Of a DNA stretch of 64,000 nt, positions 8,794-16,861 are shown piece after piece (positions within the stretch are counted from its first letter, which is position 1; each line of letters begins with the position of its first letter). A program made the position numbers and the translations under genes. The notes under the pieces were generated by a model. It did no database searches, was not told where the DNA came from, and saw only the letters and a list, made by a program, of their open reading frames with translations. Source of the stretch: Clostridium gelidum (GTDB lineage Bacteria > Bacillota > Clostridia > Clostridiales > Clostridiaceae); assembly GCF_019977655.1 (NCBI RefSeq), contig NZ_AP024849.1:2823001-2887000 (forward strand), read 5' to 3'.

Positions 8794-9585
8794 ATGAAAA
8801 ATGAATATATCCCATTTTTATCTGAAATAAAAGAAGTTATTAAACATACTGATATAGAATATACATTTCGAATGACTTATGAAGGCCAAGTTAAACCTGG
8901 TCAATTTTTTGAAGTTTCACTACCTAAATTTGGTGAAGCTCCTATTTCGGTAAGTGGTATTGGTGAAGGAACTGTAGATTTAACAATACGTAAAGTTGGG
9001 AAGGTAACTGATGAAATATTCACGAGCTATGTTGGTGATAAGTTATTTTTAAGAGGACCTTATGGTAATGGCTTTGATGTAAAAAATTATGAAGGTAAGG
9101 AAATCACAGTAGTTGCTGGAGGTACAGGACTTTCACCAGTTAGAGGTGTAGTGGATTATTTTGCAAACAATGCAGATAAGTGTGAAAAGTTGAATTTAAT
9201 TTGTGGATTTAAATCACCTAATGATGTGTTATTCAAAGCTGATTTAAAAGAGTGGGAAAAAAATATAAATTTAATTTTAACAGTTGATAAAGCTGATGAA
9301 GGTTACGCTGGTAAAACAGGATTAGTTACTACATTTATTCCAGAACTAGAGATAAAGGATGTAAAAAATACAGCATTTGTAGTAGTTGGACCTCCTATAA
9401 TGATGAAATTTACAGTAGCAGAAATTTTAAAAAGAGGAGTTCCTGAAGAAAATATTTGGATTTCTCAAGAAAGAAAGATGTGTTGTGGTCTTGGTAAATG
9501 TGGACATTGCAAAATGGATGATACATATATTTGCTTAGATGGACCAGTATTTAATTACACTAAAGGAAAACAATTAATAGATTAG
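8794..9585 (+). CDS. asrB: Anaerobic sulfite (nitrite) reductase subunit B
   Basis: Flavin- and NAD(P)-binding reductase subunit of the ferredoxin-NADP reductase type. The FAD domain is followed by the nucleotide-binding loop VVAGGTGLSPVRGVVDYF, and near the C-terminus are the 2Fe-2S cysteines of MCCGLGKCGHC with a later Cys, as in dihydroorotate dehydrogenase electron-transfer subunits. It takes electrons from NAD(P)H and passes them to AsrA/AsrC. At 263 residues it is full length, and it lies directly between asrA and asrC in one operon. Confidence 0.9.
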   Translation: MKNEYIPFLSEIKEVIKHTDIEYTFRMTYEGQVKPGQFFEVSLPKFGEAPISVSGIGEGTVDLTIRKVGKVTDEIFTSYVGDKLFLRGPYGNGFDVKNYEGKEITVVAGGTGLSPVRGVVDYFANNADKCEKLNLICGFKSPNDVLFKADLKEWEKNINLILTVDKADEGYAGKTGLVTTFIPELEIKDVKNTAFVVVGPPIMMKFTVAEILKRGVPEENIWISQERKMCCGLGKCGHCKMDDTYICLDGPVFNYTKGKQLID

Positions 9586-9596
9586 GAGGGGTAGTA

Positions 9597-10577
9597 ATGG
9601 ATATAAATACAAAGAAACTTAAAAAAAATGCCTTTAGAGTTTCTAAGGTTAGAGGTATTGGTGCTTCAAGAATCAGAGTCCCAGGTGGATATTTAAAATC
9701 TGAAATTTTAGGTATGGTACAAGAAATAGCTGAGAAATATGGTAATGGAGTCGTTCATTTAACTTCAAGACAAGGATTTGAAATTGAAGGCATAAAATAT
9801 GAAGACATGGAAGCAGTAAATGTTATGCTTAAACCTATTATTGAAGGATTAGAAATAAACCAAGTAGATAGTGAAAACGGATACCAAGCTTCTGGTACTA
9901 GAAATGTTTCAGCATGTATTGGTAATAATGTATGTCCTTTTGGAAACTATAATACTGCAGAATTTGCAAAAAGAATAGATAAAGCAATTTTTCCAAATGA
10001 TTTACATGTTAAAGTTGCTCTTACTGGATGTTCTAATGATTGCGCAAAGGCTAGAATGCATGATTTTGGAATAATTGGTATGACAGAACCACAATATGAA
10101 GCGGATCGTTGTATAAGCTGTGGAGCTTGTATTAAGGCTTGCAAAAAATTATCAGTAGGCGCATTATCTTTTGAAAATTATAAAGTTGTAAGGAATACTG
10201 AAAAATGTATAGGCTGTGGAGTTTGTGTAACTAAATGTCCAACAAGAGCATGGACTAGAAGTAAGGAGAAATATTACAAATTAACTATAATGGGTAGAAC
10301 AGGGAAGAAGAATCCAAGGCTTGGACAAGATTTCCTAATTTGGGCTGATGAAGAAAGCATTACAAAAATAATTTTAAACACATATAAATTTGCTGATAAA
10401 TATATATCACCAGATGCTCCAGCTAGAAAAGAACATGTAGGATATATAATAGACAGAGTTGGATTTGAAGAATATAAAAAATGCGCATTAGATGGAGTTG
10501 AGTTAGGACCTAAGGTAATAAAGAAGGATTGTGTATATTGGGGCGGAATACATTTTAATTCGACAGATAATCTTTAA
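9597..10577 (+). CDS. asrC: Siroheme sulfite/nitrite reductase subunit C
   Basis: Catalytic siroheme-[4Fe-4S] subunit. The siroheme-region cysteines appear as CIGNNVCPFG and TGCSNDCAKAR, with the upstream LTSRQGFEIEG motif. Two extra ferredoxin clusters follow (CISCGACIKACK and CIGCGVCVTKCP). The AsrC family reduces sulfite to sulfide, but siroheme enzymes also reduce nitrite to ammonium. The position between a nitrate transporter and a nitrate reductase makes nitrite a likely substrate here, which is inference. The start follows GGAGGGG. Confidence 0.88.
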   Translation: MDINTKKLKKNAFRVSKVRGIGASRIRVPGGYLKSEILGMVQEIAEKYGNGVVHLTSRQGFEIEGIKYEDMEAVNVMLKPIIEGLEINQVDSENGYQASGTRNVSACIGNNVCPFGNYNTAEFAKRIDKAIFPNDLHVKVALTGCSNDCAKARMHDFGIIGMTEPQYEADRCISCGACIKACKKLSVGALSFENYKVVRNTEKCIGCGVCVTKCPTRAWTRSKEKYYKLTIMGRTGKKNPRLGQDFLIWADEESITKIILNTYKFADKYISPDAPARKEHVGYIIDRVGFEEYKKCALDGVELGPKVIKKDCVYWGGIHFNSTDNL

Positions 10578-10586
10578 TATGTACAT

Positions 10587-10612
10587 ATGCTACAATACTA
10601 TTATTGTAGCAT
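10587..10612 (+). terminator. Hairpin after asrC
   Basis: ATGCTACAATA (10587-10597) pairs perfectly with TATTGTAGCAT (10602-10612), ten bases after the asrC stop. No strong T run follows, so termination may be partial. Confidence 0.5.
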
Positions 10613-10722
10613 GTATAAAATTAATTATTAATAAATTATTGATGGTAATCGTTTGTAGGTAAAAGTTAATATCTTAGCATAACATGTATTTTCATCATGG
10701 CATATTTTTAAAAGAATTAATG

Positions 10723-10887
10723 TAAGGCACAATCAAAAAAATAACAAGTCCATTTGCCAGCATATTTTCCATCATGCTGTGTCGGCAAATTGACCTAATA
10801 GGCCTGCTATGAGGTCAATTCGTCTCCTTGCCTGATGAAGAATATTCTTGTCAACTTTGGACTTGCTATTTATTTTCATGTGCCTAA
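10723..10887. repeat. 165-bp inverted-repeat element, copy 1
   Basis: Starts TAAGGCACAATC and ends CATGTGCCTAA, so its ends are inverted repeats. Long complementary arms inside (ATAACAAGTCC... and ...GGACTTGCTAT; GGCAAATTGACC and GGTCAATTCGTC) would fold into an extended hairpin. Its reverse complement matches 54841-55004 along essentially the whole length. It carries no gene. It lies between asrC and the nitrate reductase gene, and an in-frame ATG inside it (10835) creates a false N-terminal extension. It looks like a MITE-type non-autonomous element. Confidence 0.75.
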
Positions 10888-10945
10888 GCACTATTTTGTA
10901 AAAAGGAATATGACTTATACTTTAAAGAAAGGAATGGATGTAATT

Positions 10946-13033
10946 ATGAAAAAGGTTCAATCAACTTGTAATTATTGTGCACTAGATTGTAATTTAGATT
11001 TTTACGTTGAAGACAATAAAATCGTAAAAGTTTTACCAACAAAAGGATATCCAGTTAATAATGGATTTTCATGTATCAAAGGGCTTTCGTTAGACAAACA
11101 GCAGACAATAATAAGAGAGTCAACATTGCCCAGGATTAAGCAAGAAGACGGCTCGTTTAAAAGAGTTCCATGGGATGATGCATATAAAATTGTAGCAGAC
11201 AAATTTTTAGAACTTCAAGAAAAGCATGGAACTGAAAGTATTGCTGGTCTTAGTACTGGGCAATTAACTATGGAGGAATTTGCTATATTTGGGCATGTGA
11301 TGAGAAATCATTTAAAGACTAATGTTGATGGTAATACTAGACTGTGCATGGCAACAGCAGTAGTTGCTCATAAACAGAGTTTTGGATTTGATGCACCACC
11401 TTACACATTAAAGGACATAGAACTTTCGGATACAATTATCATGATTGGCGCTAATCCAGTTGTGGCACATCCTATATTATGGGACAGAATCAGAAGCAAT
11501 AAAAACAAAAAATTAATAGTGATAGATCCAAGAGAATCAGAAACAGCTGAAAATGCTGATTATTGGTATGGTCTAAAAGGAAAAACAGATTTGATGCTTC
11601 TTTATGCTGTAGCTAATAAGCTTATAGAAGAAGGCTATATAGATAATAAATATATAAGTAATTATACAGAAGGTTTTGAAGAGTTTAAGGAATTTGTTAA
11701 GCAATATACTATAGAAAAAGCTGCAAAAGCAACTGAACTTAGCGAAGCTTCAATTTTAGAACTTGTAGAACTTATACATAATGGAAAAAGAGTTTCTTTA
11801 TGGTGGACAATGGGTGTTAATCAAAGTTATGAAGCAGTTAGAACAGCACAAGCTATTATTAACTTGGCATTAATGACAGGAAATATTGGAAGACCAGGTA
11901 CAGGTGCTAATTCTCTTACTGGTCAATGTAATGCAATGGGATCTCGAGCATATAGCAATACTGCCATTCTGTACGGCGGTGGAGATTTTGATAATATGGC
12001 AAGACGTGAAAGAGTAGCTGAAGTACTTGGAGTTCATGAATCTGATTTAGCAACAAAACCTACAATAACGTACAATGCTATTATTGAAAAAATAATTTCA
12101 GGAGAAATAAAAGGTTTGTGGGTAATCTGCACAAATCCACGTCATTCATGGACAAACAATAAAACTTTTAAAGAAGCTATGAAGAAATTAGAATTTTTTG
12201 TGGTTCAAGATATTTATGGTGATACTGATAGTTCAGAAGATTGTCATATGTATCTTCCAGTTGTACCAGGTATAAAAAAGGAAGGGACCTACATAAATAC
12301 AGAAAGACGTATTTCAGCTATGCGACCAGCACTTGAAAAATCTGAGGATGAAAGAGATGACTATGAAGTTATTTATGGTATTGGAAAAGCATTAGGTATG
12401 GGTAGTTTACTTGATAGATGGGAAACTCAAAGGGATGCTTTCAACTTAATGAAAGAATGTTCTAGAAATATGCCTTGTGATATGACAGGTGTTACTTATG
12501 ATGGATTGGTAAATTCAAAGGGAATACAATGGCCTTTTAGAGAAGGAGAAATTCTTAAAGATGACCAAAGACGCTTATTTGAAGATAATAAATATTATAC
12601 TCCATCAAAAAAAGCTAAGTTTATATTTGAAGAAGTACGTGAAAATCCACTACCAAATACAAAAGAATTTCCTTATACATTAAACACAGGCAGGGGAAGT
12701 GTTGGACAATGGCATACACAAACCCGTACAAGGGAAGTTGAATTTGTTGAAGATGTAAGTGTTAAAGAAGCATATATTTATATTAATGCTAAACTTGCAG
12801 AAGAAATTAAGGTTAAGGAAAATGAGATGATTAGAGTTTCTTCTATAAATGGCAATTCTTCAGATTTTATAGTTAAGCTTACAGACAAGGTTAGATATGA
12901 TGAACTGTATGCACCTATACATTATTTAGAATGTAATAATTTAACACCATCTTTATATGATCCTTATTCTAAAGAGCCTTCATATAAAACTACTCCAATT
13001 AATATTAGTAAAATTGAAGTAGGAGGTATGTAA
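10946..13033 (+). CDS. Molybdenum nitrate reductase catalytic subunit
   Basis: A 695-residue member of the DMSO-reductase family, closest in features to assimilatory/NarB-Nap-type nitrate reductases. The N-terminal [4Fe-4S] ligands are Cys8, Cys11, Cys15 and Cys43. The molybdenum ligand is a cysteine in GNTRLCMATAV (Cys134). MGD-binding segments such as NRPGTG-like GNIGRPGTGANSL and the C-terminal dinucleotide-binding domain are present. The product reduces nitrate to nitrite in the cytoplasm, because no Tat signal is present. Start 10946 begins at MKKVQSTCNYC; ATGs at 10934, 10910 and 10835 are in frame, and the last lies in the repeat element. Confidence 0.82.
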   Translation: MKKVQSTCNYCALDCNLDFYVEDNKIVKVLPTKGYPVNNGFSCIKGLSLDKQQTIIRESTLPRIKQEDGSFKRVPWDDAYKIVADKFLELQEKHGTESIAGLSTGQLTMEEFAIFGHVMRNHLKTNVDGNTRLCMATAVVAHKQSFGFDAPPYTLKDIELSDTIIMIGANPVVAHPILWDRIRSNKNKKLIVIDPRESETAENADYWYGLKGKTDLMLLYAVANKLIEEGYIDNKYISNYTEGFEEFKEFVKQYTIEKAAKATELSEASILELVELIHNGKRVSLWWTMGVNQSYEAVRTAQAIINLALMTGNIGRPGTGANSLTGQCNAMGSRAYSNTAILYGGGDFDNMARRERVAEVLGVHESDLATKPTITYNAIIEKIISGEIKGLWVICTNPRHSWTNNKTFKEAMKKLEFFVVQDIYGDTDSSEDCHMYLPVVPGIKKEGTYINTERRISAMRPALEKSEDERDDYEVIYGIGKALGMGSLLDRWETQRDAFNLMKECSRNMPCDMTGVTYDGLVNSKGIQWPFREGEILKDDQRRLFEDNKYYTPSKKAKFIFEEVRENPLPNTKEFPYTLNTGRGSVGQWHTQTRTREVEFVEDVSVKEAYIYINAKLAEEIKVKENEMIRVSSINGNSSDFIVKLTDKVRYDELYAPIHYLECNNLTPSLYDPYSKEPSYKTTPINISKIEVGGM

Positions 13034-13036
13034 ATT

Positions 13037-13453
13037 ATGAAAAGAATAAAAATTAATAGAAGTAAATGTATAGGATGTTTAACTTGTGTTACGGCTTGCG
13101 TTGTTAGTCATGAAAGCTGTGATTCAAGAAATCGCGTTACTATAGATAGTAAAACAAAGGCAGCACCTATTTTCTGCAGACATTGTGATAAGCCTGAATG
13201 TGTTTATACATGCATGACTGGAGCTATGTCTAAAAATAAAGAAACAGGTTATGTTGAATATGATAAAGAACGTTGCGCAAGTTGTTACATGTGCATAATG
13301 GCATGTCCTTATGGAGTATTAAAAAGCGATAGAATTGAGCATAAAGAAATTATGAAATGTAATATGTGTGTTCACCGTACAGAGGATAATCAGTCAAACC
13401 CTATGTGTGTTGAAAAATGCCCAATGGGTGCAATAACCTTAGAGGAGGCGTAA
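13037..13453 (+). CDS. Four-cluster ferredoxin partner of nitrate reductase
   Basis: A 138-residue iron-sulfur protein like the electron-transfer subunits of DMSO-reductase-family enzymes (HycB/DmsB type). Cysteine groups occur in order: CIGCLTCVTAC, CRHCDKPECVYTC, CASCYMCIMACP and CNMCVHR with CVEKCP, enough for four clusters. It starts three bases after the reductase stop, so it is co-translated, and should feed electrons to the molybdenum subunit. The flavoprotein downstream is the likely NADH- or ferredoxin-linked donor. Confidence 0.85.
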   Translation: MKRIKINRSKCIGCLTCVTACVVSHESCDSRNRVTIDSKTKAAPIFCRHCDKPECVYTCMTGAMSKNKETGYVEYDKERCASCYMCIMACPYGVLKSDRIEHKEIMKCNMCVHRTEDNQSNPMCVEKCPMGAITLEEA

Positions 13454-13502
13454 AGATTAATAATCTTTACGTACTAATAAGGAATACAAGGAGGATAGTC
13501 TT

Positions 13503-14729
13503 ATGAAATATGTTGTATTAGGTGCTTCGGCATCAGGGATTAATGGAGCTAGGGAGCTTAGAAATTTAGATAAAGAAGCTGAAATTACATTAATATCAAA
13601 GGATGATAAAATTTATTCAAGATGTATACTTCATCATTACATGGAAGGCATTCGTGATGTAAAAAAACTTGAATTTGTTGAGGATGATTTTATAAATAAA
13701 AATAACATAAAGTGGATTAAAAATGTTGAAGCTACTAAAATTGATGTTACATCAAAGGAAGTTACGATTTCAAATGGAGAAACGGTGAAATTTGATAAAC
13801 TACTTATAGCAACAGGGGCTAATACCTTCTTTCCACCTATACCAAATTTAAGATCTGCACCGAATGCTATTGGATTTCGTAATTTTGATGATTGTGAAAA
13901 GATAATGAAAATGTCAAAAACATGTGAGAATATAGTAGTTATGGGAGCAGGACTTGTAGGGATAGATGTTATTTCTGGATTAACTCATACAAGCAAAAAT
14001 ATTGCTCTTGTTGAGATGAAGGATCATATGCTTTCAATTCAGCTTGATAAAAAATCAGCTTTAGCTTATGAAAAAGGTTTCGAAAGTAAAGGTGTTAAGC
14101 AATATTATGAAAAAGGAATTAAAGAGCTCATTGTTGATGAAAAAGGAAAAATTATGGAGATATTATTGACAAGTGGAGAAAAAATCCCTTGTGATTTATT
14201 AATAGTTGCAGCGGGAGTCCGTTCTAATGTCAGCTTTTTAGAGGGCTCGGAAGTTGAAACAGATAAGTTTGGACTTATTGTTGATACTTTTGGTAAAACA
14301 AATTGTGACGATATTTATGGTGCAGGAGATGTTACAGGAAGAAATCCCATTTGGCCTACAGCTGTTAAGGAAGGAATAATTGCCGCAAATAATATGGTAG
14401 GAATTAAAAGTGAAATGACAGACTTTTTTGCTAGCAAATCAACCATGAACTTTTTAGGAATTCCTACACTGTCACTTGGAATCAATGAACCTCTAGATGA
14501 ATCTTATACGGTTGAAATTGAAAGTGATGACAAAGGGAATTATAAGAAGATAATACATAGAGACGGTAAAATCTATGGAGCTATACTTCAAGGTGATTTA
14601 TCTTATGCTGGAATTTTAACTCAATTAATTAAGGGACAAATTGATATTTCAAAAGTTAAAAAACCAATATTTAAAATAGACTATTCAGATTTTTTCAATA
14701 TTAAAGATAATTTTGAATTTACTTATTAG
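13503..14729 (+). CDS. NAD(P)/FAD oxidoreductase, nitrate reductase electron donor
   Basis: A 408-residue pyridine-nucleotide-disulfide-type flavoprotein without an obvious redox disulfide. It has an N-terminal FAD loop (VVLGASASGINGARELR), an NAD loop (VVMGAGLVGIDVISGL) and the second FAD motif near DIYGAGDVTG. The layout resembles the NirB N-terminal half and nitrate-reductase NADH subunits such as NasB/NarC. Its place between the ferredoxin and mobA suggests it passes electrons from NAD(P)H to the ferredoxin and the reductase. A strong AAGGAGG site precedes it. The exact donor is inferred. Confidence 0.78.
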   Translation: MKYVVLGASASGINGARELRNLDKEAEITLISKDDKIYSRCILHHYMEGIRDVKKLEFVEDDFINKNNIKWIKNVEATKIDVTSKEVTISNGETVKFDKLLIATGANTFFPPIPNLRSAPNAIGFRNFDDCEKIMKMSKTCENIVVMGAGLVGIDVISGLTHTSKNIALVEMKDHMLSIQLDKKSALAYEKGFESKGVKQYYEKGIKELIVDEKGKIMEILLTSGEKIPCDLLIVAAGVRSNVSFLEGSEVETDKFGLIVDTFGKTNCDDIYGAGDVTGRNPIWPTAVKEGIIAANNMVGIKSEMTDFFASKSTMNFLGIPTLSLGINEPLDESYTVEIESDDKGNYKKIIHRDGKIYGAILQGDLSYAGILTQLIKGQIDISKVKKPIFKIDYSDFFNIKDNFEFTY

Positions 14730-14749
14730 AAATTATAAGGGTGGTTCAT

Positions 14750-15337
14750 ATGGATATTGGAGCATTAGTTCTCGTGGGTGGAAAAAGTAGAAGAATGAAT
14801 GGAGACAATAAAGCTTTTCTCGAATTTAAAAACAAGAGTTTTATTGAAAATATAACTGATCAACTAACAGGTTTTCACAATATTTATATTTCAGTAGATA
14901 ATAAAAATAAATATAGAAATTTGAACTTCACTTTAATTGAGGATATGTATAAGGATATTGGACCAATCGGAGGTATACATTCAGCATTAAAGTTAATTGA
15001 CGAAAAGTATATCTTTGTAACTGCTTGCGATATGCCTAAGATCACAAAAGAATTCATATATTTCCTTTGTGGTTCCATTACGGAAGATGTACAATGCATC
15101 GTAACCCAAGATGAAAAAGACAGGATTTGTCCTTTGGGAGGAATATATTCTAAAGATTTAATTGGTGAAATTGAAAATATGATACAAGAGAAAGATTATA
15201 AGCTTTTAAATTTAATAAGTAGATCAAAAACTAAAATCATACCTTTATCTGAGACTAATTTTAATAAAGATATTTTGGATAATATAAACGATATAAATGA
15301 TTATGATAAACTTAGAAATTTAGATATAGATATCTAA
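14750..15337 (+). CDS. mobA: Molybdenum cofactor guanylyltransferase
   Basis: Joins GMP to molybdopterin to make the MGD cofactor required by the nitrate reductase just upstream. The nucleotide-binding signature LVLVGGKSRRMNGDNKAF is at the N-terminus, followed by DIGPIGGIHSAL and the metal-binding TACDMP. The length of about 195 residues is normal for MobA. ATG 14750 is placed five bases after AAGGGTGG; a GTG at 14741 lies inside that ribosome site. It is the last gene before the riboswitch region. Confidence 0.85.
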   Translation: MDIGALVLVGGKSRRMNGDNKAFLEFKNKSFIENITDQLTGFHNIYISVDNKNKYRNLNFTLIEDMYKDIGPIGGIHSALKLIDEKYIFVTACDMPKITKEFIYFLCGSITEDVQCIVTQDEKDRICPLGGIYSKDLIGEIENMIQEKDYKLLNLISRSKTKIIPLSETNFNKDILDNINDINDYDKLRNLDIDI

Positions 15338-15485
15338 CATGAATTCTAGACTTATGTGGTGCCTCACCGAAATAAGTAACATGTTGTGTTCCGGTTTCTA
15401 CTGTAGCAAGTCACTATGTTTAGTTAATCATCTTAGTTATGTCAACTATAAATTTAGTTCTTAATTTGGATATCTATATAAGTAA
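15338..15485 (+). other. Unassigned leader segment between mobA and the riboswitch
   Basis: No coding frame of note. A local fold, ACTTAT / GGTG-CCT-CACC / ATAAGT, lies at about 15350-15380. It is more GC-rich than typical spacers here (GTGTTCCGGTTTCTACTGTAGC). It may hold the promoter and 5' leader for the moeA operon or a second RNA element. Confidence 0.3.
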
Positions 15486-15642
15486 TTGAATAATCTCCAA
15501 GCAAAAATATCTAAGGAGTAAAATCTATGATATTGAGCCAAAGTGAAATTAAGCATATTCAATTTTTCATATACCTTAAACACTTTCTGGGTTACGTGGG
15601 AAACCATTTAGCCTTCCGTATTTGAGAAGGAGCATTATTTAC
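15486..15642 (+). promoter_or_regulatory. Candidate molybdenum-cofactor (Moco) riboswitch
   Basis: The 3' part reads GCCTTCCGTATTTGAGAAGG. This closely parallels the E. coli moaA Moco-RNA core, which I recall as GCCTCCCGTATCTGGAAAGG. The closing P1 stem is formed by GAATAATCTCC (15488-15498) and GGAGCATTATT (15629-15639). It is followed by a terminator at 15701-15746 and lies directly upstream of MoeA-like, moeA and mobB genes, the expected targets. A 10-base segment at 15666-15675 is complementary to the 3' side of P1 (15633-15642) and could switch the fold. Confidence 0.7.
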
Positions 15643-15700
15643 ATAAGGGAATATTATATTTTTTTGTAAATAATGAATGATGTATAGAGCAAAATACCTA

Positions 15701-15746
15701 AGCTGTATTTTTCATACCTTTTTATATGGATGAAATAATACAGCTT
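15701..15746 (+). terminator. Riboswitch expression-platform terminator
   Basis: AAGCTGTATT (15700-15709) pairs perfectly with AATACAGCTT (15737-15746), followed by TTTTGCGTTTTT. It ends about 85 bases before the MoeA-like gene, as expected of a transcriptional riboswitch platform. Confidence 0.75.
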
Positions 15747-15832
15747 TTTTGCGTTTTTAAATGTATAGAAGTTTTTATTAATTAAAAATTAAGAAGTGAG
15801 AATATAAGAGATTAAAAGAAGGGGCGTTATTT

Positions 15833-16858
15833 ATGAAAAAAATAGCAACAGTTGATGCAGTAGGTCATGTAATATGCCATGATATTACTAGAATTGTAAA
15901 GGATGTAGTAAAGGATGTAGCTTTTAAAAAAGGGCATATTGTTAAGGAAGAAGATATCCCAATGCTGCTATCTATAGGTAAAGAACATCTTTATGTTTGG
16001 GAAAAGACAGAAGGAATGCTTCATGAAAATGAAGCGGCAGAAGTTTTATATGATATTTGTAAAAATGAAAATATCAAACCTTCAGAAGTTAAAGAAGGAA
16101 AGATTGAATTAATTGCAGACATAGATGGTTTATTTAGGATTGATGTAGAAAGACTAGATAAAATTAATGAATTAGATGAAATTATAATTGCTGCAAGACA
16201 TACAAATTATCCAGTGAAAAAAGGTGAAAAGCTAGCAGGAACAAGGGTTATACCTCTTGTTGTTGAAGAAGAAAAATTAAAGAAGGCACAAGAAAGTGTA
16301 GGTGATATTCCTCTCATGGAACTACTGCCGTATAAGAATATGAAAGCAGGTATAGTCACAACTGGAAGTGAAGTTTATCATGGAAGGATTAAAGATACAT
16401 TTACACCTGTTGTTATAGAAAAACTTAGTAAATATAACATTAGTGTCTGCAAACACAAAATAGTAAATGATGAAAGTAATATGATAGTAGATGCTATTAA
16501 TGAACTCAGGGAAAATGGAGCAGACCTTATTGTGTGTACAGGCGGTATGAGTGTTGATCCTGATGATTTAACACCAAGTGCTATTAGAGAGAGTGGAGCA
16601 AAAATTATATCTTATGGTGCACCAGTGCTACCAGGAGCTATGTTCTTACTTGGATATTTTGAAGATGGAACACCTATTATGGGCTTGCCAGGCTGCGTGA
16701 TGTATGCTAAAGCAACAATTTTTGATTTAATATTGCCAAGAGTAGCAGCAGGAGTGAAGATAACGAAAAAGGATATTGCAAGAATGGGAAACGGTGGATT
16801 ATGCCTTAGCTGCAAGGTTTGCATATATCCAAACTGTGGATTTGGAAAGGGAGTATAG
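15833..16858 (+). CDS. MoeA-like molybdopterin-binding protein with Cys tail (1)
   Basis: A 341-residue protein. Its C-terminal half is a MoCF-biosynthesis domain (IVTTGSEVYHGRIKD, then LIVCTGGMSVDPDDLTPSAI and PGAMF). The N-terminal half differs from true MoeA. The extreme C-terminus holds a cysteine motif, CLSCKVCIYPNCGFGK, that could bind metal or Fe-S. It is four bases from moeA and under the Moco riboswitch candidate. A close paralog with the same tail is at 35480. The role is probably in molybdenum insertion or cofactor handling, but the precise step is unknown. Confidence 0.75.
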   Translation: MKKIATVDAVGHVICHDITRIVKDVVKDVAFKKGHIVKEEDIPMLLSIGKEHLYVWEKTEGMLHENEAAEVLYDICKNENIKPSEVKEGKIELIADIDGLFRIDVERLDKINELDEIIIAARHTNYPVKKGEKLAGTRVIPLVVEEEKLKKAQESVGDIPLMELLPYKNMKAGIVTTGSEVYHGRIKDTFTPVVIEKLSKYNISVCKHKIVNDESNMIVDAINELRENGADLIVCTGGMSVDPDDLTPSAIRESGAKIISYGAPVLPGAMFLLGYFEDGTPIMGLPGCVMYAKATIFDLILPRVAAGVKITKKDIARMGNGGLCLSCKVCIYPNCGFGKGV

Positions 16859-16861
16859 TTT

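Noticed and set aside
10835..10945. Upstream ATG giving the nitrate reductase a 37-residue N-terminal extension
   Set aside because: It starts inside the inverted-repeat element, and the conserved protein begins at MKKVQSTCNYC (10946).
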